Source: Lojkania enalia
Taxonomy: Eukaryota > Ascomycota > Dothideomycetes > Pleosporales
NCBI GenBank assembly: GCA_010094045.1
Contig: ML986603.1
Span: forward strand, 266,559 to 330,558
Reading direction: 5' to 3'
DNA length: 64,000 nt
Positions 54,564-64,000 of the stretch are shown piece by piece (the stretch's first letter is position 1; each line of letters starts with the position of its first letter). The notes below the pieces were generated by a model, which saw nothing but the letters and a program-made list of their open reading frames with translations, was not told the DNA's origin and made no database searches. Position numbers and translations under genes: made by a program.

Positions 54564-55299
54564 ATTGACGACGAGTAATCGAGATTGAGTCTGGTAAGGA
54601 AAGAGTGATGCCGAGACCTCTAATGCACCCGCCGGACCGGAATAGAATAGATCTAGGAGGATCCAACTAGACACTCCGGAAGAGTTCTAGAATAATTACC
54701 TGTCTACGAAAATAGTTCTCGGACGGGAGCAGAGCGACATAAATTGTTTTGAGCAACATTCGGGAATGCCGAGGGAATAACCTGTACCCCCTCTAGCACG
54801 TTCCGACCTCGGAACGCCTGCAAGGCCCCGGTTCTCTTTGCTGGCACCGGCATGAACGTTTCACTACTGAAGGCCAGGGCCGGGGTGCCATAAATGGGAG
54901 CGGATCCATCCACACATCGATCTTCATATGAAAATTATCGCGCAACAACCAACAATATTGCAGCAAATAAGCCAAAGCAGAGATCAAAGGGGGGGGGGGG
55001 GGGGCGCGGACAAGTGACGTCCACGGATGCGCAAGCTCAGACCCGGTATTTCTCCACATGGAGTCCTCAGGCGCTAGGGTCCCGTCTCTCAAGCTTCCAC
55101 CAGCGTCTTGAATTGGGGAGCTGGCCAGCCCTTGCATCGCGTCTTGTACATATAAAGCTGTATGAGCAGGCATATTATTTGCTCACTTGACCACCGCCTG
55201 ACCCCTATCACTGCGTCCCTCGTTATTTAAACGTTCGTTGCACGATTAACTGCCTCCAACCCCGCAAGTTCACACCACCCTGCCGAGTCCGCATTCACC
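54564..55299. promoter_or_regulatory. Divergent region with G16 tract
   Basis: About 740 bases between the fused ligase gene and a plus-strand gene. A run of 16 G lies at 54989-55004. No gene was seen. Confidence 0.5.
54989..55004. repeat. Homopolymer G16
   Basis: Sixteen consecutive G residues. This is exceptional for the window and could be a G-quadruplex former or a sequencing/assembly artefact. Confidence 0.9.
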
Positions 55300-55925
55300 A
55301 TGCCCTCGCACACGACACCATCTGAAGCCGGTACAGCTCCCCCATTGCCGCCCAATTCTTACAAAAGCCCCGGCTAATAGAAGCCGTAGAAGTCGCAGAC
55401 ACCCTCTCCCATCTCAAGCTCTCCACAAAATCCCCACAGAAGCCTAAAACGAAGCCCAAATCCGCGCCCGTCGCCGAATCCTGGGACGACGAGCTCTCCG
55501 GCTCGGACACTGAGACGGAAGAAACGTCTAGTAGCTCGGCCAGGGACGGCTTATCGCCCATAAGTACGAAGCCTTCGTACGACGCGCCTAATCCGCCGCC
55601 GCCGACCCCTGCTTCGCCGACCCCGTTTGACTTCCCGGATAGTGTGCCGTTTGCACAGCGGTCGGCGCAGGCATCGAGGGAGGGCAGTAGGCCTGGGAGT
55701 GGGACCACGAGCCCGGCAAGGAGACCGGAGAAGACAACGGCGGTTGCGGGAAGGTTGATTGCAGGGGCTTTGGGAGTTAGGGCGCCGAAGAGGACGGAGG
55801 AGGAAAGGGAATACGATAAGGCGATGCGGGAGAAGGAGAGGAGGAGGAGGGATGAGGAGAAGAATAGGGAGAGGGTGGAGAAGGAATTGGCGGAGGAGAG
55901 AAAAAGGGCGGTCTGGGAAGATTGA
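55300..55925 (+). CDS. Small charged protein, apparent frameshift near 55366
   Basis: From ATG 55300 the frame reads 'MPSHTTPSEAGTAPPLPP', then 'NSYK' and stops at 55375-55377. One frame over, the sequence is open from 55368 to the stop at 55923-55925 with coherent protein: 'LIEAVEVADTLSHLKLS', an acidic 'ESWDDELSGSDTETEE' region, a Pro-rich stretch, 'RRPEKTTAVAGRLIAGALG' and a long Arg/Glu/Lys helix ending 'RAVWED'. The change of frame falls at an AAAA run (55363-55366). A splice explanation would need a 37-nt intron in the wrong phase. The gene is therefore a recent frameshift, a homopolymer base-calling error, or has an undetected upstream start. The C-terminal region looks like a conserved fungal protein of unknown function; about 208 residues in total. 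Confidence 0.6.
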
Positions 55926-56764
55926 GTCGAACGTCACCGATAAAGCGGGGTCGAGATCGGGTGGATTCTACCTTCGGAGTTGTGCGGGTTTAAATTCCAT
56001 ATAAACAGAATCTCGTAAAAGCTAGCTTGAGGTTCTCATATGTCGGAGTTACTGTATAGTTACGATCCTGTTATGGTGAAGATGTGTTTCTGGGAGGAGC
56101 ACTTGGTTATAGTATCGGGGCTCTGCGATATGCTTCTAAGTATTCCGGCACCTTCTGACGACTCCTCAGAGCCGAACATAGTCAGAAAACTCTAATCCAT
56201 TCTACGGTGAATATGATAAAAGTCGCGTGATAGATTGCTGGGATTTTTAGCAGTCGAGCCTTGCGCAAAATATGTGCAACATATCGTTCGGTAAATGGTA
56301 GTACTTAATCCAGTCCGTTGGCCATTATTGCGGTAGATATTGGGACTGGGTTGTTCCTGGAGGTCTCGTGTGAGGTTTGACGGGATGTGCCTAGCCGAAG
56401 TGGTGCCACACGGTGTTTTAGGATGCCACGTCACTGTGTGAAAGGATGAACTTGGTATACTGTCGAAACTCAATTCTCTTCCCCGAAAAGGCGTCATAAA
56501 CTACATGAAAGCGTGAAGAATAGGCACCCGTACGAAAAGTGTAGCCCCATGGCACCCTACGCCTTGTTTATCCGAAATTAATCGCCGTGTGAGAGTAATA
56601 GAAGATTCGTCCCTTCGTCCATTCATCCGCCGCCATATATTTTCATCTTCACTCAAGCAGCCGTGAGAAGGTGAAGGTGGCTGTAGGAACCCAGACACAT
56701 CAGTACCAAGCTCGGAGGGGTGGAGGCGAGCTTGTCGATGATACTCGGGAGCCAGGGCGGGAGG
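55926..56764. other. Convergent spacer
   Basis: About 840 bases between the stops of the charged-protein gene and SUMO. No gene, RNA or repeat was seen. Confidence 0.5.
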
Positions 56765-57140
56765 CTAGCGGCCTCCTATCTGCTCTTGGTGGACCTCGAG
56801 AGTATCCCCGTCTTGCATGTCGAGCTGCGATATTCAAGTTAGTAATCTGGACACGGTGACTGAAAGAGAAAAGGATTCTCTAGCGCCACTGTGGAGTACC
56901 ACATACAGTCTCAGGGTTGTCCGTAGGCTGCACGCGCTGGCCATCGAACAGGAATCGCACGCTGGACGGGTTCTTGCCCTGTCGATCGCAGAAAGCGTCC
57001 ATCAACTTCTTGAGCTGGGTAGTTCGCTTGATCTTGAAAAATACTTCGTTGTTGTTGTCCGTGACTTTGATGTTTAGGTGCTCTGACTGGCCTGCGTCCT
57101 CAGGCTTTTGCATGTGGTTGGGCGAACCGTTGTCGGACAT
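56765..57140 (-). CDS. SMT3: SUMO (small ubiquitin-like modifier)
   Basis: Two exons on the minus strand, 57140-56907 and 56824-56765 (82-nt intron), give 97 residues. A flexible N-terminal arm of about 20 residues precedes the beta-grasp fold: 'HLNIKVTDNNNEVFFKIK', 'LKKLMDAFCDRQGK', 'VRFLFDGQRVQPTDNPET' and 'LDMQDGDTLEVHQEQ'. The mature C-terminus is the di-glycine G95-G96, followed by one extra residue (Arg) that a Ulp protease must remove before conjugation. SUMO is attached to lysines of nuclear proteins by the Aos1-Uba2/Ubc9 pathway. The same window carries a Ulp1-type protease at 35.5-38.1 kb. Confidence 0.97.
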
Positions 57141-59090
57141 TGCGGCGGCTTTTGTGATCGGAGCGGTCGAGGGAAGTTGAGCGAAGCGGGCACTGGATGT
57201 AGATGACGTGGGTGCTACCTACGGTGAGCGAGTGGGCCGAGAAGGTGGTAGAAGTGGAGTGAGACCAACGAAAGCGCTGAGCGATAGTGCTTTTATATGC
57301 GGCGATTGTTGGCTTAACGCCGTATTGCTTGGTAAATCGAGGAGAGGAGCAGCGGGAGTCGAAAGTACCACAGAGACCTCACGGTAGTGACTCGCAGAGG
57401 TGGCAAACGTAGACGCTGTTGTGAAGGAGCGTGGTGCGGTAGAAGACGGGCAGAATTGGGGTGGTCAAGGCTGTACTGCTAGTGGGGTGTGGTCGGAATT
57501 TCAAAGACAGGGCCGGAACGTGCACCTGTACCTTCACTGCAGACCAAGAACGAAGAGCCGAATCGTTGCCGTATAGCGCCCCGTCCAGACACTAGGCTCC
57601 CTTAATGCCTCTGTATTACTTGTGAGATCCATTGGACCGCTTCTCCAGTTATTACCTTTACCAAGCTCCCCGGCAAAGGCTGTCCCGGTCGGCGCGAAAT
57701 GGTAGGCGCCTGAATGTCACGCACGGCCGCTCATGACGAACATTGAACTAACCATCGAATGAAGAGGCTAAAAGAGGACCTCCAGACGGATCCGCCGTGT
57801 CACCCGAGGGCCTGTGCAGTACAGAGTATGCTCCAAATTGTATTCGAAGGAGAGCCTTCTAATTTGCAATGACGTAGACTGCATACAGAAAAATAACTTC
57901 AATGAGGAGAAATGTAAAAGAGAGGTACCACACATATTGCTGCACCCTGCCAATTTCCAAGCTAAGAATGAAAAGGTCGATGCACTATATGAATGCTGTA
58001 ACGCCTTTTACCAGCAGAACGGCGAGACTGCAAGTTCTGCGAGCTGTCCAAAATACTCACTTGTTAAGTATGGATCTTTCCGTGTGTTACTAGGCATTTG
58101 TTTATATTAGCTAGGTTGAAAATGAAGCAAAGAGCCCAAGGAGTGTAGAATGCACGGCCTAAGATGCCTCGGAGTGTGTAGGAGCGAGAGAAGAAGGCCT
58201 CGAGAGGCAGAGAGCTGAGGGTGCGGGTGTACGGAAGGGGCGGCTTGGGAAGTCTATTGTACTGCTAAAATAAAATATCTGATCATGGTGTCTGCCATCT
58301 TCGGGTAACTTTACATCGCTCGAAGTGGCAAGTATACGGTTGATGATCAGAGGATATCGAGTTGACTGAAATTCGAAGACACCTAGAGCATAGAGTATAC
58401 GCATCTTTAGTGGAAGAGATATTGCAGGATACAATCCCTTAGAGATTGTGACCACAAATCTGCCCATAGAATTGTCCAAGGAAGCTGCTAGAAGTAGAAT
58501 GTTACACCTCCTTTCGTGTCTGTGCTATCACACCCCGCGAGGAAGTCTAGCCAGGAATTAGGAGGTATATTGGTCTAAGACAATCGTGAGCACGCAAAGA
58601 GGCCGCATGGACCCGTACAAACACTGAAAAGGTTTGAACCGAGACTCTAATGACTGCCTATAAAGACATTGATATGAAAAGAACCGAAAGCACAGCAAAG
58701 TCGAATTTTGTAGCCCTGCCAAGCGAGACGCGCTAGCACGGGCGCTCGGGCCAAAGCTTCAAGCTCCAGGGCTTGTCGCGATGTTTTGCTCTCACCTGCT
58801 TATGGCACCGTGAACGCGGGAAACAGCATTCGATCCAGCATTTACCGCTTTACAGCTCGTAAAGCTTGTCTCTATTAGCGACTGTTCTCCCACAAACCTT
58901 CTCACTGTTGCGGCCTGTCATCGGCAATCATTCCCCTTGTGCTGGGATCAAGTGGTGGATGCAAATACTTGCCTGCTTTCCCAACAACCGCCGCCACTGC
59001 ACAGAGGATCCCCATCGCCATTTTTTCACGATACTTTGAATCTTTCACTCGAAACCTGGTGGCCGGCTCAATTCTCCCTTTTTTGCAAAG
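57141..59090. promoter_or_regulatory. Divergent region SUMO / NUP84
   Basis: About 1.95 kb between divergent genes. It must contain both promoters, but short ORFs within (for example 57814-58110) lack family motifs or splice support. No RNA gene or repeat was seen. Confidence 0.5.
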
Positions 59091-62000
59091 ATGGCGTTGC
59101 AGTTTAAGCCATCGCAATCTGCCGTGCTCCAGGTATGTTACTTTCTCCAACTTCAATGCCTGCCTAAGGTCACGAACTCAATTCACTACGTGTGTCTGCA
59201 ATGCCGAGCGTGCCAATACTAATGCGTCATGGTAGTTCCAAGGTAACACCATCAGAGGGGCTACTGGCCCTACGCCAGACCACGACCCCCTTCAACCCCT
59301 CCGAGCGATGGCGGACCGGGTCGGAAAAGAGGTGGAGAAGTTCGCTGAACAGGTAGACTCATGGCATGCTCAGAATGGCAGAAGCGAAAAAGAGAGATAC
59401 CGGCAAACCCTACGCATAGTGGGCAAGTTTAAGAACATCGCAGAAGCTACGGTCAAGGAATTGAAGGCGCATAGCGATACCGAAAACAAGGGAGAGTTGG
59501 ACAAGAGTGTACGGCGGCGCATTAAAGACATAAATTCCGACCCAGAGCGCCGCGGTAGGGGAGGTGACCACGAAAGATCAATCCAGATTTTAACGCCATC
59601 AAGCGAGCCTCCTTCAAAAGTCACAGAATTGCGAGAATGGCAGGCAGAGCTTGCTACCTGGGAGCTTCTCCAAAGGATTATTGAGCATTATCACCCCGAA
59701 CCAGGTCTTGACGTCGTTGCCCAGAAGCGAGCTCAAAGGGCGAAAGTGGGCGGCGCGTACCGTTACAGCCCGAATCACGAGATTTGGGATCGATTTGTTT
59801 TGGAGGATGACCATGCAAAAGAGAAAGCGATTATTTTGAGGTGGCTTGAGCAGACTGCACGAAATAGCGAGAGCGACATCCAGTCCATTACGGAGAACCT
59901 GGAGGCTTTGTCTGGGAAAGATACCAGTAACTGGACAAGCGGTTGGTTGGACACCAAATCGAGAATAAAGCAAGTCAAGCGTATGCGGGGCAAAGATGGG
60001 CCATTGGACCCAAATGATGTTGCTGCTGAGAACTTGAGGCAGAGCGAAGGGGACGCATTTCTTGTGACTCAATTGGATCCCGATGCCATGTCGAGACAGA
60101 ATCGAGCTTTGGAGAAATCCGACGAATACTACGAGCGAGCTCTATGGATGGTCTGCTACGAAATGTTACGCCGCGGTGTCCCGTGGGAGGAGATCAGCGA
60201 ATTTTGCAAGGACAAGAATGAGGCATGGCGCGGTGTCAGTATTGGTGCTGCATATGAATCTCATCCAGATGGTGGCCCGAACGTCGCCGGGCCGACTGTT
60301 GGCTTTTTGTTTCGCCGTATGTGTCTGTATGCTGCCAAAGGAGCCAAAAGCCCATATGAGGAAGCTATATATGGTCTATTGAGCGGCAGTTATAGGCCGG
60401 TGGAAACAGTATGCCGGACCTGGGAAGACCATCTCTATGCTCGCTACAACGCATTGCTGCTTTCAAAATTCGACAACTACCTTGTTAAAGAGCATCCGCA
60501 CAGAGTCTCCCAAACACTTGCTCGGAAATTCGTCTTCCAAGACGCCTCTATAGATATTGGCGATTGGAAGCAGTCATCCAGCAAGGTGATACAGTTTTTG
60601 AAACAGCAAAGATCTACTAGCGCTCAAGCGTTGTCACCCCTGAAACTGATTCAGGGCAGTCTTATTAGCAGGACGGTAGATGAGCTCCTATACGACGTCG
60701 GGCATACTATTTTCAAGATGCTAGGACAAGACAGCCGACCTACAAACCTCATATTAGGCCCTGACACAGATGCGCTAACAGTTCTGAGCGGCTCTCCAGA
60801 GGAGCACTTCGAGTCTCTTGCTACTGATCCTCATGGGTTCCGCATCCTTGTTCACATTTATATTGTTCTTCGGAGAGGCTTGAAGCTGTACGAGGATACA
60901 AAGTTCTCTCGCACAATGGATAACGTCCTTGCTGCATATATTGAATTCCTCAGATTCTCAAATAGGTTACAGCCAATTCCGCTGTATGCTGCACAGCTCG
61001 ACGCAGATCGGCAAGTTCATTGTCTTGCACGTATTCTTCCCGACGTCAAGAATCCGGAGGAACAGGAGCACTTCATCAGTCTGATGGATGAATACCATAT
61101 CAACGCTGTCCACGTTATCTCACAAAACTATGATATTGTACTACACAGTAGCAAACTTCTAGAGAGAGGCGAGAAGCGTGTTTTTAAGTTTGAAATTCTG
61201 GAACGAACAAGGAGGGATCAACTTTTGTGGCCAGGCGCACGTATTAAAGCAGAGTTTCCTGGGCTAAATATGGATCCAAAGGATGAGGCCTTGATCGAAA
61301 GTCTGCAGTGGTACAATCATCTTGGGAAAGACATAAAAGAGACATTCATGAGTCTCAGCGATGCGTTACGAGCCTTCCTGCGTAAGCTTTATCTTTCAGC
61401 ACCCTTCCTTCAACTTATGACTAACTCTTCCATGCAGTCAATGGACGTCTTGGGGCTGCTATTAAGCTCGTTACTGAGATGAGCGTCGAGTCTTTGTCTT
61501 TAAATAAGACCGAGACGTTGTGTGGATACGCCTTTGACTTCACTGTTCCTGGGACTGAAGTGCAAGATAGGAGTCAGGTAGACTTCACGCCACGCAGGTC
61601 TACTCGCCGCGGGACCGTGCGGCCCTCAGAAAACCCTAAATATACCGCTCATGACCACGCGGAACGCGTGCAGCAACTTCGACACCTAAGCAACACGTAC
61701 CAAGAGCTACAGCTACTTGTTCGTGCTATCATGACATTGCAAGAATGGCGCGAGGAGGAAGACAATCTTATCCGGTACAACTAGCTCAATATTTTCTATA
61801 CTCGCAACACTGACCATATTATAGCCATCAAACCGACCGCTCAAAGGCCAACATAAAGCGTGCAAAAGACCTCTTTGAGAACCTCTCAACCATCATCGAC
61901 GCAATTCTCGACACCTTCCTCGAAATCTCTGCAAACGGTGACTCCTTTTCCTCCCTCCCCGAAACCCCCCCAAATCCCGAAAAGCCCTATCTAGTCCGCA

Positions 62001-62350
62001 TGTGGAACGAACGCATGGACTTCCAGGACATCAAGAAAATCTTCATCCCCGAGATCCTAATCGCGTATCTTAGCGTCATTCAGGCGTATTCCTTCTTCAT
62101 CACGAGTAACACCTCGATCAAAGCCATGGAACTCGCGACCGTCGTCGCTGATGACCAATGCGCGTGGTTGCAGAAGGCTTTTATGGATTCGGGGAGGATG
62201 GCGGAGTTTGTAGATGCGCTAGCAGAGGTGAGCAAGGCGATGTTGAGGTTGGGCGCTAGGGATGACAAGAAGAAGACGAAGAAGAGGGGTAGTCGGGGCG
62301 AGATGCTGAGGATTTGGGATTTGAATGCTAATGGGTACATCGAGGAGTAA
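59091..62350 (+). CDS. NUP84: Nucleoporin Nup84/Nup107
   Basis: Four exons: 59091-59132, 59236-61381, 61438-61774 and 61825-62350, with introns of 103, 56 and 50 nt, give 1016 residues. The protein is all helical with no repeats or membrane spans. Blocks typical of Nup84/107 are 'YYERALWMVCYEMLRRGVPW', 'GFLFRRMCLYAA', 'YEEAIYGLLSG', 'RTWEDHLYARYNALL' and, near the end, 'LVRAIMTLQEWREEEDNLIR'. Nup84 is a scaffold subunit of the Y-complex that coats the nuclear pore membrane. The first exon encodes only 14 residues ('MALQFKPSQSAVLQ'). All joins keep phase. The basic Lys-rich stretch (KKKTKKRG) near the C-terminus is unusual but lies before a normal end. Confidence 0.92.
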
Positions 62351-63840
62351 GCAGTGGTGAAGAGAGAAGGTTTGGGGAAAGTATAGCGTGCGGGATATGA
62401 GTTTCCGGGCGTGCTAGGTTTGAGTGGCCTCTTCGGCACATTTAGCACAGGACAGCATAGTTGAAATGTGAGCAGTAGTTTGCCACTGGTAGAGCGACCA
62501 CAGGAAGACAGTGAGAGTAATGCTGTGATATATATTCGCATTTTGATTTCAACCTATATTTGGTTTTTGATTGCTGCAAATAAATAAAAGTAGCAACTAT
62601 CATGGTTTTTATTCTAGTCGCTAATGGAGGAAATGGTAGCATTCTTTAAAGTTCTAGGCGCAGTGCAATCGCAAAAGAAAAGCGAATAGAGGTTCCTCCC
62701 ATATCAACGTGCCGTATATTTTGCATCTTTGCCAATATGAATAGTTCACGATTATAATAGCCACGATGAAGCCTGACCACGAGCAATGATCCGTGCATTT
62801 GATTGAAACGACACAGATTTAGAAGACGCTGGAAGAGAAATAGATCGGTGGAACATACCTTCGCCTGGTTCACGCTATATTTTTGTGCGTGTTCTTACAG
62901 TACGTGCTAGTTCCCTTATGGGAAATGTGATAGAAAGTAATAGCATCTTTGGCCATCCTAGGGCCCTAGCGTCCGCTATTAATTTTGTATGAGTTTTAAA
63001 GCCGAGAAGGAGGTATGATAAAGTCCTCTATCGACATCGTGTAGGCGATAAGCCTAAGATTCCGACAGTCGCAACGGCTGAGAGGACGTGCTTGACCTCC
63101 TCGCGCGACACTTCGAATATATTGTGATTTGAAATTGAAGACTGACATGAAACAAGAACAGATGTGGCGAAGATACGACGAGTAGCGATAATGGGCGAGG
63201 AGATATGTAGGGCTCATGTTGATGACGAGGAAGAAACTGACATGATTGAACAGATTATACCATATATAGAGGGATTAGAGTGACATAGAGTGGAATCTAG
63301 CCAATATTGGCATCGAAGATCAGAAGTAGACGAACCCACCCGCCGGCCGAGCTTTTATGACTACCAAAAATATGACAGAGAATGATGCCTTAGATTGAAA
63401 AGATAATGAGAACAAGCAAGCACAGCTGTTGAGGAATAATCAGAATAGGCAAGACTGACTACCCATGCCGAGTGACGCCGATGCCCGATTCCGTATGCTT
63501 CGAAACAAATATCAATGCTCAAAATCATGAATGACTTATTGGAAAATTGACGCAAGAAAGAGAATGCCATCATCATCCAGATCATAGCCGAACATGATGA
63601 ATAAGACTGAAGGAGAAAGGCAGGAGTAGAAGGGCAAGGTACATGATCAACTTTGACCCCACCTAATCCATATGAACGATTATAGGACACAGCGGCCCGG
63701 AGGGCCTCTAAGGCTAGGGGCGCTTGGATGACATTTTCATAGGCTTCAGAGTAATTGATAAATAGAGACAAGAGTGTAAGGATTATCGACGGCTACATCC
63801 TAGTCAGCGGTTGTTCCAGATATAGTGATGAATATCTAAC
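62351..63840. other. Spacer downstream of NUP84
   Basis: About 1.5 kb with AT-rich, non-coding character. An ORF of 136 codons at 63361-63771 (minus) has no recognised motif. No RNA gene or repeat was seen. It may include introns or untranslated sequence of the edge gene. Confidence 0.4.
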
Positions 63841-64000
63841 CCATAAGCGGCCGCAACTTGAGGCTGTCGTCTCTTACGCCGCGCGTGGTCGTCCTGCTGA
63901 CGTAGCTTTTCATCATCTTGATCAGCCTCATCATAACTCCGCTTTCGTGAGAACGAGTTGTCGCTGTGGTGAAGTTTGGGTGTGGTTTCTGGGGGTTTCT
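63841..64000 (-). CDS. Partial exon of an unidentified gene at the right edge
   Basis: On the minus strand the frame entering from base 64000 is open and codes for a strongly charged peptide: 'ETTPKLHHSDNSFSRKRSYD', then 'EADQDDEKLRQQDDHARRKR' and 'RQPQVAAAYG', after which a possible donor (gttaga) occurs at 63840. The composition fits the basic leader of a nuclear protein, for example the region before a Zn2Cys6 binuclear cluster, but no cysteine cluster is in view, so the identity is open. The gene would begin beyond the window. Confidence 0.35.

Noticed and set aside
54561..54674. Longer N-terminus of the fused ligase from 54674
   Set aside because: The codon at 54674 is GTG; the first ATG (54563) begins a good mitochondrial presequence.
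57814..58110. 98-codon Cys-containing ORF between SUMO and NUP84
   Set aside because: No signal peptide or recognised cysteine spacing; likely chance in the divergent promoter region.

Overview
The window is nuclear DNA of a filamentous ascomycete (Pezizomycotina). Nearly every protein-coding gene is cut by short GT-AG introns, mostly 44-104 nt, with ctaac/ctnay-type branch points. The gene set is fungal: a HET-domain protein, DASH subunit Dad1, a Pmc1-type vacuolar Ca2+-ATPase, a Bqt4-like APSES/KilA-N inner nuclear membrane protein, a Ynd1-type Golgi apyrase, Rho4, an Ssp120-like EF-hand protein, and a rhodopsin-domain 7TM protein of the kind expanded in Pezizomycotina. All exon structures were worked out by eye from splice signals, reading phase and remembered family motifs. 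The genus cannot be named from this. No organelle, bacterial, phage or CRISPR content was seen.

Layout. 0-10 kb: a HET gene running off the left edge, SSP120-like (+), dihydrosphingosine-phosphate phosphatase LCB3 (-), RHO4 (+), DAD1 (-) and a 7TM rhodopsin-domain protein (-). 10-21.6 kb is the gene-poor part: a single-exon PMC1 (-) flanked by 2.5 kb and 3.2 kb without recognisable genes, then a decayed cyanamide hydratase-like HD gene. 22-35 kb: an MFS transporter (-) divergent from a class-I glutamine amidotransferase (+), apyrase (+), a large membrane glycoprotein (-) and an MDR-type oxidoreductase (-). 35-48 kb: small tandem repeats, a Ulp1-type SUMO protease (-) divergent from the PP2A catalytic subunit (+), MCM6 (+), AP-3 beta (-), an uncharacterised 250-aa protein (+) and RhoGDI (-). 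50-64 kb: Bqt4-like (+), a fused succinyl-CoA-ligase-like gene (-), a small charged protein with an apparent frameshift (+), SUMO (-), NUP84/NUP107 (+) and the edge of one more gene.

Most genes are housekeeping and are not an operon or a secondary-metabolite cluster. Some functional pairings occur by neighbourhood: SUMO and a SUMO protease about 19 kb apart, and Rho4 and RhoGDI in the same window. The sites that most merit a second look are the alpha-beta succinyl-CoA-ligase fusion, which has a presequence-like stretch at the junction and a gutted ATP-grasp half; the HD pseudogene with C-to-T type stops and an oversized intron; the exon/intron duplication in the SUMO protease gene; the 10-nt first coding exon of the apyrase; the GC-AG intron and paired MluI boxes of MCM6; and the frameshifted small gene at 55.3 kb.
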